Assembly (NCBI GenBank): GCA_016192455.1
Contig: JACPUC010000021.1
Span: forward strand, 1-64,000
Source: Candidatus Tectimicrobiota bacterium
Lineage (GTDB): Bacteria; JACPUC01
DNA: 64,000 nucleotides
Direction of reading: 5' to 3'
The translations under genes were made by a program, and so were the position numbers. The notes beneath the pieces are model-generated. The model saw only the letters and a list, made by a program, of their open reading frames with translations, was not told where the DNA came from and searched no databases. How positions within the stretch are numbered: position 1 is the first letter of the stretch; every line of letters begins with the position of its first letter. Below are positions 48,076 through 60,960 of the stretch, one piece after another.

Positions 48076-50180
48076 CCCAGGGTGTATGCCGCACCCCACA
48101 GGCGGGCGCCGCCGAGTCGCTTCCGCCCTGGGCGCCGGCGCGGCAAGCCCGGCCGCGCGGCGGGGCGATCACCGCCATTGGCTTCCTGCTCCTCGCGCTG
48201 CTGGTCGGCGGGTCACTCCGGCCGGGGTCAGGGCGGGCCCAGGAGGCTGCTCCCGACCATGCCGGGCAGTCCAGCCCGGCGCTGCAGAGCGGCGTCTCGG
48301 GGGGCGGCGCCCCTACCGGCACGGCCGTTGCGGCCCCGCCCGCGCGCGCCTCACGCTTCAGCCCCGAGAGGCTCTTCGAGGACGTGGCGACGCTCGCCGA
48401 TGACCGCATGGAGGGCCGCGGCATCGGCACCGCCGGCCTCGAGCGGGCGGCTGCCTACATCGCGGCGCAGTTCGCCGCCGCGGGGCTGACGCCGGCCGGC
48501 GACAACGGCGCCTACTTCCAGAGCTTCCGCGTTCCCACCGGCGTGCGCCTGCTGGCGGGGAACCACCTCCGCGTCAACGGCAGGGAGCTGCGCCTCGAGG
48601 ACGATTTCGTGCCGCTCAACTTTGCCGCAAATGGCGCCGCCGGCGGCGGCCTCGTCTTCGCCGGCTTCGGCATCACGGCGCCGGAGATCGGCTATGACGA
48701 TTACGCCGGGATCGACGTGGCGGGCAAGATCGTCATGGTGCTCCGCCGCGAGCCGCGCGAACGCGATCAGCAGAGCCCGTTCCGCGATCCGCGCGCCTAT
48801 CGCTACTCCGAGGTGCGCTACAAGCTCCACAACGCGCGGCAGCACGGCGCCGCCGGCGTCCTGGTCGTGGACCTCCCCGATCCGCCAGCTCCGGCGAAGC
48901 CGTCCGCCGCGCCGCGCGCCACAGCGGGGAAGCCTCCGCAGCCTGGCGACGGCGCAGCGCGCCGGCCGCTCCGCTTCGACGAGCGCACCGGCGGGGCTTC
49001 CGCCGGCATCCTCGCGGTCTACCTGCACCACGAGGTTGCGACGCGGCTGCTGCGCGATGCCGGCGCTTCCCTCGAGGAGCGCAAGGCTTCGATTGACGCC
49101 ACGTTGCAGCCCGCCTCGCTGGAGGCGCCCGGGGTGAGCGTCGAGCTCGTTGTGGCGCTGGAGAAGGTCTTCGGCAGTGTCCGCAACGTCGTCGGCTGGC
49201 TCCCCGGGCAGGATGCGACGCCGCGCCGGGAGGTCGTCGTCATCGGCGCCCACTACGATCACCTTGGCTACGGGGATGGGAACTCCCTGGCCGCGAGCCC
49301 GGGGCGCGCAGTCCACAACGGCGCCGATGACAACGCCTCCGGGGTGGCCGGGGTGCTGGCGCTGGCGCGGTCCTTCGCCGCCCGACGCGGCACGGAGGCC
49401 GGCGCCCCACGCAGCCTGCTCTTCGCCGCCTTCGCCGCGGAGGAGCTCGGGGTGCTCGGCTCCACCTACTTCGTGAAGCATCCGCCCGGCCCGCTGGCGC
49501 CGCCGCAGGGCATCGGCGACGTGGCCGCCATGCTCAACCTCGACATGATCGGGCGCCTGCGGCAGCGCACCCTGCACGTGCAGGGGGTGGACTCGGCGGC
49601 AGGCTTCCGCAGCCTCGCGCAGGAGATCGCCGCGCCGCTTGGCCTGCAGCTCAAGTTCCTCGGCGAGGGGTACGGGCCGTCAGACCACACACCCTTCTAT
49701 GCCGCGAAGGTTCCCGTGCTCTTCTTCTTCACGGGGCCGCACAGCGACTACCACAAGCCGAGTGACGACGCGACCAAGATCAATGCCGCCGGCATGGCCG
49801 AGGTGGTGGAGCTGGTGGCACGCGTCGCCGAGCGCCTCGCCGCCTCGCCGCGACCGCAGTACGTCGCGGCGAAGACACCGCCGGCACGGCGCGCGGCGGG
49901 TTCCGGCGGAGGTTACGGGCCGCGCTTCGGCATCGTGCCGGATTTCTCCGAGTTCGAGGGCGGCGTGCTCATCAGCGGCGTCGGGCCGGGGACTCCGGCG
50001 GACAGCATTGGGCTGCGCACCGGCGACGTCATCACGCGGTTCGCCGGCGTCCCGGTGTACAACCTCTATGACTTCACGTACGTGCTGCGCTCGAAACGGG
50101 CTGGCGATGAGGTCGAGGTAACATTCCGGAGAGACGGCGGCACCTTCACCAAGCGGGTGACCTTGGAGCGCCGGCGCTAG
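48060..50180 (+). CDS. M28-family zinc aminopeptidase with PA and PDZ domains
   Basis: A 706-residue exported metallopeptidase. The GTG start is backed by AGGAG eight bases upstream. A membrane-spanning leader (AITAIGFLLLALLVGGSL, 36-53) precedes a PA-like domain (about 195-275). The M28 zinc ligands are His398 and Asp400 (GAHYDHLG), Asp423 (GADDNASG), Glu461-Glu462 (FAAEELG), Asp495 (NLDMIG) and His565 (SDYHKPSDD). A PDZ domain (about 620-706, ISGVGPGTPADSIGLRTGDV) closes the protein. It probably trims peptides in the periplasm. It overlaps the TolB-like gene by 16 bp, which suggests a complex of propeller and peptidase. Confidence 0.94.
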   Translation: MHQPVTQGVCRTPQAGAAESLPPWAPARQARPRGGAITAIGFLLLALLVGGSLRPGSGRAQEAAPDHAGQSSPALQSGVSGGGAPTGTAVAAPPARASRFSPERLFEDVATLADDRMEGRGIGTAGLERAAAYIAAQFAAAGLTPAGDNGAYFQSFRVPTGVRLLAGNHLRVNGRELRLEDDFVPLNFAANGAAGGGLVFAGFGITAPEIGYDDYAGIDVAGKIVMVLRREPRERDQQSPFRDPRAYRYSEVRYKLHNARQHGAAGVLVVDLPDPPAPAKPSAAPRATAGKPPQPGDGAARRPLRFDERTGGASAGILAVYLHHEVATRLLRDAGASLEERKASIDATLQPASLEAPGVSVELVVALEKVFGSVRNVVGWLPGQDATPRREVVVIGAHYDHLGYGDGNSLAASPGRAVHNGADDNASGVAGVLALARSFAARRGTEAGAPRSLLFAAFAAEELGVLGSTYFVKHPPGPLAPPQGIGDVAAMLNLDMIGRLRQRTLHVQGVDSAAGFRSLAQEIAAPLGLQLKFLGEGYGPSDHTPFYAAKVPVLFFFTGPHSDYHKPSDDATKINAAGMAEVVELVARVAERLAASPRPQYVAAKTPPARRAAGSGGGYGPRFGIVPDFSEFEGGVLISGVGPGTPADSIGLRTGDVITRFAGVPVYNLYDFTYVLRSKRAGDEVEVTFRRDGGTFTKRVTLERRR

Positions 50181-50601
50181 GCGGTGCGGTCGAAGCCTCG
50201 CCGCGCGCCGCCCGCAGAGTGGCGAGGCGAAGGGCCGAGGGGAGCGCCGCGGGTCGCCGCTGCCGCGAAGCCCCAAGCGCTCCCGCCCGCCGGCACGCTG
50301 GTCAGCGGAGAGAGGGAAGCTCGGTCCAGTTCGCGGGCAGGCTGGAGCATGGTAGAATAACCGCACTCCACTACATACCGCGGCGCGCGTTAGGGTCTGC
50401 GCGCAGGGAGGGGTGCGGAGCTGCGCGGCCGGCAGACGGCGAGGATGGCGTCATGCAGGAGCGTGGCGGGCCGTCCGCGCCATGCCAGCAGCGGGGCTCA
50501 GCTCCACTCCTCGGCGGCGGCCACTTCGCGGGCTGGTTCTTCGCCACGCGGAGCATGAGGTCGCCGGCGGGAGGGGGGGCTGTCACATGGGAGGAACAGG
50601 C
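50181..50601. other. Intergenic region upstream of solute-binding protein 3
   Basis: GC-rich sequence. TAGAAT (50353-50358) with TTCGCG seventeen bases before it is a weak promoter candidate for the next gene. GGGGGGGG at 50571-50578 precedes an alternative start. No gene is supported. Confidence 0.4.
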
Positions 50602-51588
50602 ATGCGGCACGTGCTGACTTCGGCGGTCGGATTGGTGATGGCGCTGGTGGTGCTGGTGGGCTTGACGCCGGCGGCGCCTGCTCAAGGGGTGATCAAGGTG
50701 GGCATCCTGCCCCTCATCTCTTACGCGCCCATCTTTGTGGCTATTGAGAAAGGGTTCTTCAAGGAAGAGGGGCTGGAGGTCGAGCTCATCCGCTTTGCCT
50801 CGGGCGCCAAGATGATGGCCCCCCTGGCGACCGGGGAAATCCAGGTGGCTTCAGGCTCGGCCAGCGCCGGCCTCTTCAACTCCATCGCCAAGGGGGCTGA
50901 CTTCCGCATCGTGGCGGACAAGGGACAGATTCGGCCAGGCTATGGGTTCGTGCAACTGATCGTGCGCAAAGACCTCCTCGACTCCGGCGCCGTGAAGAGC
51001 GTCAAAGACCTCGAGGGCCGGACCCTTGCCAACCATGCCAGGGGCATCATCAACGACTATATCCTCTACGCGATTGCGAAGGAGCGCGGACTTGATCGCA
51101 GCAAGTTGAACGTGGTCTACATGGAGCCGCCGAAAATCTACGCGGCGCTGAAATCAAAGGCGATTGATGCGGCGCTGACGGTGGAGCCGTGGACCGTCCG
51201 CGCCGAGATGGAAGGGCTCGCCGTCCGCTACATCTACGCCGACCAGCTTGCGCTGGTGCGGGAGATGCAGATTGCCGAAATCTTCTACTCCGGCAAGTTC
51301 ATTCGCGAGCAGGAAGCGGCCGCCCGCAAGTTCATGAAGGTCTACCTGCGCGGCATTCGGTACTTCAACGAGCGCGGCATGAAGAACGATGAGATCGTCA
51401 CCATCATCGAGAAGTACACCAAGGTGCCGCGGAACATGATCAGCGCCTCGACGCCGTTCTACCTCGACAACGACGGCAAGGTGCTCGTGGAGTCGATCGA
51501 AAAGCTGCAGGATTTCTTTTACGAAGAACGGCTCGTCAAACAGAAGCTGCCGATGGACAAGGTGGTGGACCTGCGCTTCCTGAAGTAG
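50602..51588 (+). CDS. Solute-binding protein of NitT/TauT type, orphan 3
   Basis: A 328-residue exported binding protein. ATG 50602 has GGGAGG seven bases upstream; ATG 50587 is an alternative. After the signal (LTSAVGLVMALVVLVGLTPAAPA) comes IKVGILPLISYAPIFVAIEKGFFKEEGLEVE, the classical opening of SsuA/NMT1-like proteins. LATGEIQVASGS, LEGRTLANHARGIINDYILY and KAIDAALTVEPW are all in the expected order. No permease or ATPase gene is near; lipA converges on it 41 bp away. It is diverged from orphans 1 and 2, so the ligands probably differ. Confidence 0.9.
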   Translation: MRHVLTSAVGLVMALVVLVGLTPAAPAQGVIKVGILPLISYAPIFVAIEKGFFKEEGLEVELIRFASGAKMMAPLATGEIQVASGSASAGLFNSIAKGADFRIVADKGQIRPGYGFVQLIVRKDLLDSGAVKSVKDLEGRTLANHARGIINDYILYAIAKERGLDRSKLNVVYMEPPKIYAALKSKAIDAALTVEPWTVRAEMEGLAVRYIYADQLALVREMQIAEIFYSGKFIREQEAAARKFMKVYLRGIRYFNERGMKNDEIVTIIEKYTKVPRNMISASTPFYLDNDGKVLVESIEKLQDFFYEERLVKQKLPMDKVVDLRFLK

Positions 51589-51629
51589 GCGCGGCGCGGG
51601 CGAGCCGGGCAACCGAGGCGGCGGTCGCG

Positions 51630-52526
51630 TCAGCCGCGCGCCTCCTGCCGCGCCGCCTGCCGGGCCTGCTCCTCGGCGTGGTAGGAGCTGCGCACCAGGG
51701 GGCCGGCTTCCACGTGGCGGAAGCCGAGGGCAAGGGCTTCCCGGCGCAGCGTGGCGAACTCGCCGGGATGCCAGAAGCGCTCGACCCGCAGGTGGCGGGG
51801 CGAGGGTTGCAGGTACTGGCCGAGGTTGACGATCCCGCAGCCCACCCCGCGGAGGTCGCGGAGCACCTGCCGGACCTCGTCGATCTCCTCTCCCAAGCCC
51901 AGCATGAGGCCGCTCTTCGTGCGCGCGCCATGCTCGCCGGCGCGGCGCAAGAGCTCGAGGGTGCGGCCATACTTGGCCTGGGGCCGCACCCGCCGGTAGA
52001 GGCGCGGCACCGTCTCGGTGTTGTGGGCCAGGATGTCCGGCGCCGCGTCGAGGAGGGTGAGGAGATCGCGCCGCGAGCCCTGGAAGTCGGGCGCCAGCGC
52101 CTCGATCGTGCACCGTGGGCTGAGCCGGCGCACGGCGCGGATCGTCGCGGCCCAGATGCCCGCGCCGCCATCGGCAAGCTCGTCGCGGTTCACCGAGGTG
52201 AGGACGGCGTGGCGCAACCCCAAGGCGCGCACGGCGCGGGCCACCCGTAGAGGCTCCTCCAGGTCAAGCCCCTGCGGCCGCCCCGTGGTCACCTCGCAAA
52301 ACCCGCAGCTCCTCGTACACACCTCCCCCAACAGCATGAACGTGGCGGTGCCGCGTCCCCAGCAGTCGCCGAGGTTCGGACAGCGCGCGCTCTCGCACAC
52401 GGTGTGCAGCCGCTCTCGACGCACGAGGTCCTTCAGCGCCAGGTAGGTGGCGCCCATGGGAAGCCGCACCTTCAGCCACGGCGGCTTGCGCGCCGGGCGC
52501 TCGGAGATGACCCTCAACTCCGCCAT
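51630..52526 (-). CDS. lipA: Lipoyl synthase
   Basis: A 298-residue radical-SAM enzyme that inserts two sulfurs into octanoyl-protein to make lipoyl groups. Both cluster sites are complete: the auxiliary Cys44-x4-Cys49-x5-Cys55 (CESARCPNLGDC) and the radical-SAM Cys70-x3-Cys74-x2-Cys77 (CTRSCGFC). The C-terminal RSSYHAEE supplies the Ser ligand of the auxiliary cluster. KSGLMLGLGE and NLGQYLQPSPRH are also typical. ATG 52526 follows GAGGA; the frame is open further upstream but not protein-like. No lipB or lipoate-dependent dehydrogenase gene is adjacent. Confidence 0.97.
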   Translation of the reverse strand: MAELRVISERPARKPPWLKVRLPMGATYLALKDLVRRERLHTVCESARCPNLGDCWGRGTATFMLLGEVCTRSCGFCEVTTGRPQGLDLEEPLRVARAVRALGLRHAVLTSVNRDELADGGAGIWAATIRAVRRLSPRCTIEALAPDFQGSRRDLLTLLDAAPDILAHNTETVPRLYRRVRPQAKYGRTLELLRRAGEHGARTKSGLMLGLGEEIDEVRQVLRDLRGVGCGIVNLGQYLQPSPRHLRVERFWHPGEFATLRREALALGFRHVEAGPLVRSSYHAEEQARQAARQEARG

Positions 52527-52768
52527 CCCGCGGTCCTCGTCCTCTCTGCGGGCGCCGGCTGCGTCTCCTGCTCGGCATGGCACGGGGCACCTCATCCCAG
52601 CAGGGGCCGCGCAGCCCTGCCTGCCACGGGTGGCCGACCAGGGAGGGGCGCGCGGCGCGGCGGCTCCAGCTTCCTCCCATCGCATCGCCTGAGAACCAGC
52701 CCGGCTTGCCTTTGCTCTTCTGATTCCCTACACATGGTACGTTTCGCCTCCGCGCTTTGCCAGGGGGA

Positions 52769-54349
52769 ATGCTGGTGACCACGCAGGAGAGCAGTCGGAG
52801 CCACTCGGGCAGCACCTTCGCCACTGCCGGCGTCATGCTGGTGGTGTTCCTCTTCGCCATCGACGCGACCATCGTCAGCAGCGCCATGCCCACCGTGGTG
52901 GCGAAGCTGGGGGACCTCGATCTCTATAGCTGGGTCTTCTCGATCTACATGCTCGCCTCCGCCCTGGCCACGCCGATCTTCGGCAAGCTCTCCGACCTCT
53001 TCAGTCGTCGTCGCCTCATCCTCTTTGCCATCGGCCTCTTCATGCTCGGCTCGGTCCTCTGCGGCTTGGCCCAGAGCATGCTCCAGCTCATCGTCTTTCG
53101 CGGTCTGCAAGGCATCGGCGGCGGCGCCATCTACTCCCTCTCCTTCATCCTCGTCGGGGTTGTCTTCCCGCCGCACAAGCGCGCCGCCATGCAGGGGCTG
53201 ATCGCCTCGGTCTGGGGGGTAGCGTCGGTGCTCGGTCCCCTGGCGGGCGGCCTCATCACCCAGTACTGGAACTGGCACTGGATCTTCTTCATCAACCTGC
53301 CGAGCGGCATCGTGGCGGCGGCGCTCATCGCGGTCGGCCTCCATGAGCCTGCCTTGCGGCAGCGGCGACCGGAGCTCGACGTGCGCGGCGCCGGCACCCT
53401 CCTCGTTGGTCTTCTCGCGCTCCTCTACGCCCTCCTGCGCAGCGGCAAGTCGGCCAACCCCTTGGACCCCGTCACCCTGGGACTGTTCGCCGTTGCACTC
53501 GCCACCTTGGGACTCTTCACCGTTCTGGAGCGGCGCGCCAGCGAGCCGCTGATCCCCCTCGGCCTGTTTCGCTGGGGCCTCTTCCGCACCGGGGTGCTGC
53601 TGGCGATGCTGGCCGCCGTGGCGGTCTTCGGCATCATCGGCTACCTGCCGCTCTACGTGCAGGGTGTCCTGGCGGGAAGCGCCTCCAAGGCCGGCGTGGT
53701 GCTCCTGCCGGTGAGCGTCGGCTGGACGCTTGGCAGCCTCATCGCTGGGCGCACGATGAATCGGCTCGGCTACCGCGCGGTCTGCCTCAGTGGCGCAACC
53801 TTGATGGCAGGCGGCTATGCCTTCCTCCTTGGCTCGGGGATGCAGAGCGGCCTCTGGGCGGCCCTGGTGGGGACATTCTTCATCGGCATCGGCACCGGCA
53901 TGATCATTGTCACCTCCCTCGTGGCGGCGCAGTCGGCGGTGCCTTTCCAGAACATCGGGGTGGCCACCTCCACGCTGATGCTCATCCGCACCTTCGGCGG
54001 CGCGCTCGGCATCAGCATCATGGGGAGCGTCCTCTTCTCCAGCATGCACAGGCAATTGCTTCAGCTCAGCGCCGGGAGCGGCGTCCCCCTCGCGCCCGCG
54101 GTGCTGGAGAAGCTCTCCAACCCGCAGACGCTCCTCGATCCGGCCAGCCGCGCGCTGCTGCCCGCGCATTTCCTCCCGGCCCTCACCCAGGCGCTCAGCT
54201 CCTCGCTGTGGTATGCCTTCACCACCGGTCTTGTTGCCGTGGTCATTGGGGTCGTGCTGAGCGCCACCATGTCGAAGCTCACGCCGGCCTCGATGCGCCG
54301 CCCCAGCAGCCCCGCGCCGGGCCGCCCTGCCGCGCGCCCGCACGTCTGA
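52769..54349 (+). CDS. MFS drug exporter, DHA2 family (14 helices)
   Basis: A 526-residue EmrB/QacA-type exporter. Motif A is GKLSDLFSRRRLIL, an R-G-L-Q-G-I-G-G-G-A segment follows helix 4, and the antiporter motif C is visible as GVASVLGPLAGGLI. ATIVSSAMPTV in helix 1 is the DHA2 signature. The start is uncertain: ATG 52769 lies directly after GGGGG, so GTG 52775 with that sequence six to seven bases away may be used. TTGCCT-17-TACACA (from about 52709) is a weak promoter. Members expel drugs, dyes and metabolites by proton antiport. No TetR/MarR regulator is adjacent. Confidence 0.92.
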   Translation: MLVTTQESSRSHSGSTFATAGVMLVVFLFAIDATIVSSAMPTVVAKLGDLDLYSWVFSIYMLASALATPIFGKLSDLFSRRRLILFAIGLFMLGSVLCGLAQSMLQLIVFRGLQGIGGGAIYSLSFILVGVVFPPHKRAAMQGLIASVWGVASVLGPLAGGLITQYWNWHWIFFINLPSGIVAAALIAVGLHEPALRQRRPELDVRGAGTLLVGLLALLYALLRSGKSANPLDPVTLGLFAVALATLGLFTVLERRASEPLIPLGLFRWGLFRTGVLLAMLAAVAVFGIIGYLPLYVQGVLAGSASKAGVVLLPVSVGWTLGSLIAGRTMNRLGYRAVCLSGATLMAGGYAFLLGSGMQSGLWAALVGTFFIGIGTGMIIVTSLVAAQSAVPFQNIGVATSTLMLIRTFGGALGISIMGSVLFSSMHRQLLQLSAGSGVPLAPAVLEKLSNPQTLLDPASRALLPAHFLPALTQALSSSLWYAFTTGLVAVVIGVVLSATMSKLTPASMRRPSSPAPGRPAARPHV

Positions 54350-54896
54350 GGGGTCTGAGCCTTTCCCTCCCGTTCAACCACGCGCCGGCGCGCCCCCCTT
54401 CGCTCCTGCCACCGAGGCGCCTCGCGGCCGCTGCGGCGCCACGCCGCACTCGCGCTCGCTCCCGTCGGCTCGCCTAGCCGCGTGGCTGCCGCGAGTCGGC
54501 CAACCGGTCCCGGAACGGCAGCCGCCATGAAAGAAAGATGAACCCGTTTCGGCTCTGCTGCGTCTAATTGAACAGAGTTGGCCGACGCTAACCGAGACGC
54601 GTGTCTCCTCACAAACAGCCGTGGTGCGAGCGCGAGGGGCGGCATGATCTCCCGTCGCGGCGCAGCGGGAGCTCGGCCGCGCGCTCGGAGACTCCCGCTC
54701 CGAACTTTCCAACGAGTGATGCTTGATTGCTCACCCGGCGCGTTCCATGTGTCTGCTGCGAGGGCTCCCTGCGCGACAGATTCAGCACGCTTCCGAGGGA
54801 AGAGTCATCGCGGCGGGCAGGGCGGACGTGTGCCGCGCGTCCTCCCGCGGCAGGGGCAGGTAAGCTTTCGCGGCTACTTTCCAGGAGGATGCGAAG
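54350..54896. other. Intergenic region upstream of the HtrA gene
   Basis: This lies between two rightward genes. The second half is less GC-rich. CGAACTT near 54701 recalls a sigmaE -35 box, but a matching -10 (TCTRA) is not at the right distance. No small gene with a ribosome-binding site is visible. Confidence 0.4.
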
Positions 54897-56366
54897 ATGG
54901 ATCATCACTCATCGCCAGCAGAGGCGCGTTTCGGCAAAAAATCTCTGCTCCTCACGGCGGTCGTCGCCCTCCTTCTTGGCGTTGGGCTCGCTACCTTGGC
55001 TGGAGTATCTCACCACGGAGCCGAGGTTTACGCCCAGGCAGCGAGCGCGCCCGGCACCGTCGCCGCGGCGCCGAACTTCTCAGAGCTGGCGGCGCGACTG
55101 AGCCCCTCGGTGGTCAATGTCGACACCGTCCTCACCGTGCGCCCGGAGTGGCCTGGCGGCAAGTCGCCGTTCGCCCCGCCGTTCGGTGAAGAGTTTTTCG
55201 AGCGCTTCTTCGGCATGCGTCCGCCGCAGCAACAGCGTCGCGGCAAGGGCTCGGGGGTGATCTTCAGTCAGGACGGCTACATCCTGACGAACAACCACGT
55301 CGTCGAGGGAGCTGATCAGGTCACCGTCACCCTGGCCGATGGCACGAAGTACCCGGCCCGCGTGGTGGGGAGGGATGACAAGACGGACCTCGGGCTGCTG
55401 AAGATTGATAAAGAGGTGAAGCTCACCGCCGCCCGTCTTGGCGATTCCGACACCCTGAAGGTGGGCGAATGGGTGATGGCCATCGGCAATCCCTTTGGCC
55501 TCGGGCACACCGTGACCGTGGGGATCGTCAGCGCCAAGGGACGCATCATCGGCTCCGGGCCGTACGACGACTTCATCCAGACGGATGCGTCGATCAACCC
55601 CGGCAACAGCGGTGGTCCTCTCTTCAACACCGCCGGCGAGGTCATCGGCATCAACACGGCCATCATCGCCCAGGGGCAGGGCATCGGCTTCGCCATTCCC
55701 GTCAACATGGCGAAGGACCTCCTTCCCGGGCTGCGGCAGGGGAGGGTCGTGCGTGGCTGGCTGGGCGTCTCCATCCAGACGGTGACGCCGGAGCTCGCCG
55801 AAGCGTTGCAGTTGAAAGCGCGCAAGGGCGCGCTGGTGGCCGAGGTGCTGTCCGGCAGCCCGGCGGCTCAAGCTGGGGTGCGGCGTGGGGATGTCATCGT
55901 GCGCTTCGCCGGGGAGGAGGTCGACGACTCCCACACGCTGCCGCGGCTGGTGGCGCGCGTCGCGGCGGGCAAGAGCGTGAGCCTTGAGGTGATCCGCGAC
56001 GGCAAGCGTCTGCAGCTTTCCACCACCATTCGGGTGCTGTCGGAGGAGCCGGCGGCAGGCGGGCAAGCCCCGCAAGAGCCTTCGTCGCAGCTCGGCTTGC
56101 GCCTTCAGGAGCTGACGCCGGAGCTGGCGGCGCGGTTCGGAGTGGAGAGCCGCGCGGGGTTGATCGTGGTTGAGCTGGAGCCGGGGAGCGCCGCCGAGCG
56201 TGCCGGCGTGCAGCGGGGCGATGTCCTCCTCGAGGCCAATCACAAGCCGCTGCGAAGCGTCCGCGACCTACGTGAGGCCCTGCGGAACGTGCCGAAGGGG
56301 AGGGCGCTCCTTGTGGTCCTGGAGCGCAACGGCAGGAGCCTCTTCACGGCCATTCCGGTCGGCTGA
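54897..56366 (+). CDS. Periplasmic serine protease, HtrA/DegP family
   Basis: A 489-residue Do-type protease/chaperone. AGGAGG lies seven bases before the ATG. An N-terminal helix (KSLLLTAVVALLLGVGLATLA, 15-35) exports or anchors it. The catalytic triad is complete: His134 (TNNHVVEGA), Asp164 (DDKTDLGLLKID) and Ser238 (NPGNSGGP). Two PDZ domains follow (about 275-370 and 385-485), with GWLGVSIQ and LGLRLQEL as their carboxylate-binding loops. It degrades or refolds damaged envelope proteins. No sensor kinase gene accompanies it. The second PDZ is less canonical. Confidence 0.95.
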   Translation: MDHHSSPAEARFGKKSLLLTAVVALLLGVGLATLAGVSHHGAEVYAQAASAPGTVAAAPNFSELAARLSPSVVNVDTVLTVRPEWPGGKSPFAPPFGEEFFERFFGMRPPQQQRRGKGSGVIFSQDGYILTNNHVVEGADQVTVTLADGTKYPARVVGRDDKTDLGLLKIDKEVKLTAARLGDSDTLKVGEWVMAIGNPFGLGHTVTVGIVSAKGRIIGSGPYDDFIQTDASINPGNSGGPLFNTAGEVIGINTAIIAQGQGIGFAIPVNMAKDLLPGLRQGRVVRGWLGVSIQTVTPELAEALQLKARKGALVAEVLSGSPAAQAGVRRGDVIVRFAGEEVDDSHTLPRLVARVAAGKSVSLEVIRDGKRLQLSTTIRVLSEEPAAGGQAPQEPSSQLGLRLQELTPELAARFGVESRAGLIVVELEPGSAAERAGVQRGDVLLEANHKPLRSVRDLREALRNVPKGRALLVVLERNGRSLFTAIPVG

Positions 56367-56521
56367 GCAGGCGCGCCGGGCGTCCGGGAGCGGCATCGCT
56401 CGGGTTCACCCGCGGCGGCGCAGGCGTCACGGTGACACCGAGGGCGGGGCGCTGGAGGAGATGCCGCAGCCGCTCCGCCCTTCCACCCCACCGCCAAGGG
56501 CGAGTGCTACCCGACGCCGCG

Positions 56522-56977
56522 TCAGGGGATGCCCGCAAAGGCATTGAAGCGAAATCCGGACAGGAGGCGAAAGAGGAAGAAGTAGCGCAGGGGATGGCCG
56601 CCGTAGCTGAGCTGATCGATGAGCAAGTGGGCCAGAAGGCCCAGCGCGGCGCCCGCGGCCAGCCATCGCCACCTGCGGCAGCGCCAGGCGAGGAGAGCGA
56701 GGCCGATCACCCATTCGTAACCATGGAACACCAGCAGCGAGAAGGCATGTCCGGCTTGATACTGCGGCGCCTGCAGGAACTCGAGGAGGTCGAAGCGGCG
56801 GAACTGCGTCAGGAGGAGGTAGTCGAGGAGATGGTCCAGATCAACCAGGAGGCTGACGGAGAAGCAGAGGACGGCCGCCTGGCATGAGCGAGCGCGCCAC
56901 CTGAGAAGCGCGGCCAGGCCCGCCGCCACCAGAGTATGGAGCAGCTCATGGAAGAGAAGGAACAGCAGTCTTCCCAC
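56522..56977 (-). CDS. Small membrane protein with metal-hydrolase-like His/Asp motifs (DUF457/YdjM-like)
   Basis: A 151-residue protein with about four hydrophobic helices. Conserved-looking polar residues sit in or near the helices: HELLHT, DLDHLLDY, HGYEW and AHLLIDQ. This is the pattern of the YdjM/DUF457 membrane-bound putative metal-dependent hydrolases, though I am not certain of the family. The start is a GTG (56977) with GGAGA rather far upstream, so it could be shorter. It is convergent with HtrA and divergent from metH, with 395 bp to the chosen metH start. No functional partner is obvious. Confidence 0.65.
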   Translation of the reverse strand: MGRLLFLLFHELLHTLVAAGLAALLRWRARSCQAAVLCFSVSLLVDLDHLLDYLLLTQFRRFDLLEFLQAPQYQAGHAFSLLVFHGYEWVIGLALLAWRCRRWRWLAAGAALGLLAHLLIDQLSYGGHPLRYFFLFRLLSGFRFNAFAGIP

Positions 56978-57372
56978 CGCCGAGGGGGTCTCCTGGGCAA
57001 CGCATGATGCAAGCGGAAGGGGGCGGACGGCGCGCCGCCGGGCGCTCCCCCTGGCGCCTGCATCGTACGCATCCGCGCCTGCCGCAGCAAGGTCGCCTCG
57101 CTCACCCCGCTGGTTTCATGCCTCGGCAGCCATGCCGGCCGCGGCGCGGCCGGGCGCGGGCCTCTCCCGCACCACAAGGACGTTGCATCCCGGAGGTGAT
57201 CCTCCTATTGTGGGGAGAGCGCCGCTGGCGAAGGTGCGGGGCGCCGCGCCAGCGGTGGAGCGCCGGCCTGGTCCCGCCAGGGCCAAGCGGAGCGCGACCG
57301 GGCGGCTTGGCGTGGAGAGGGCGCGCAGTCACGCAACCCTCTCCGTCGTATCGGCAAAGGATGGGGTCTCCG
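56978..57372. other. Leader region of metH
   Basis: GC-rich and without a recognisable riboswitch: no cobalamin B12-box (GCCACTG) and no SAM-I core could be found by eye. The extended Shine-Dalgarno hairpin at 57192-57205 is the main feature. From GTG 57210 a 56-codon frame runs to TGA 57378-57380, overlapping the metH start. Confidence 0.5.
57192..57205 (+). promoter_or_regulatory. Extended Shine-Dalgarno in a small hairpin
   Basis: GGAGGTGATCC (57192-57202) is an eleven-base perfect complement to the universal 3' end of 16S rRNA (GGATCACCTCC). GGAGG-TGAT-CCTCC can fold on itself and hide the site. Downstream starts are TTG 57208 (in frame with metH) and GTG 57210 (a 56-codon frame ending over the metH ATG). 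Confidence 0.55.
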
Positions 57373-60864
<3,492 letters not shown>

Positions 60865-60877
60865 GAGGCATGCCGCC

Positions 60878-60899
60878 GGGGAAGCGCGGGGCGTTCCCC
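60878..60899. terminator. Hairpin between convergent metH and MTHFR genes
   Basis: GGGGAA-g-CGC and GCG-TTCCCC pair into a nine-bp stem with one bulge and a GGG loop, 13 bases after the metH stop. There is no U-tract on either strand, so intrinsic termination is uncertain; a bidirectional RNA-stabilising role is possible. Confidence 0.35.
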
Positions 60900-60960
60900 C
60901 CCTGCCGTCATGGGGATCGTTCCTGGCCGCGGCGGCTTCCTGGCGCGGCTCTCCCCGCCG

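Noticed and set aside
54701-54730. SigmaE-type promoter for the HtrA gene
   Set aside because: CGAACTT resembles a -35 box, but no matching -10 lies at 15-16 bases.
56978-57372. Cobalamin or SAM riboswitch upstream of metH
   Set aside because: I looked for a B12-box-like GCCACTG and the conserved SAM-I core and saw neither. A covariance-model scan (Rfam cobalamin, SAM, SAH families) would be decisive; a significant hit would reverse this.
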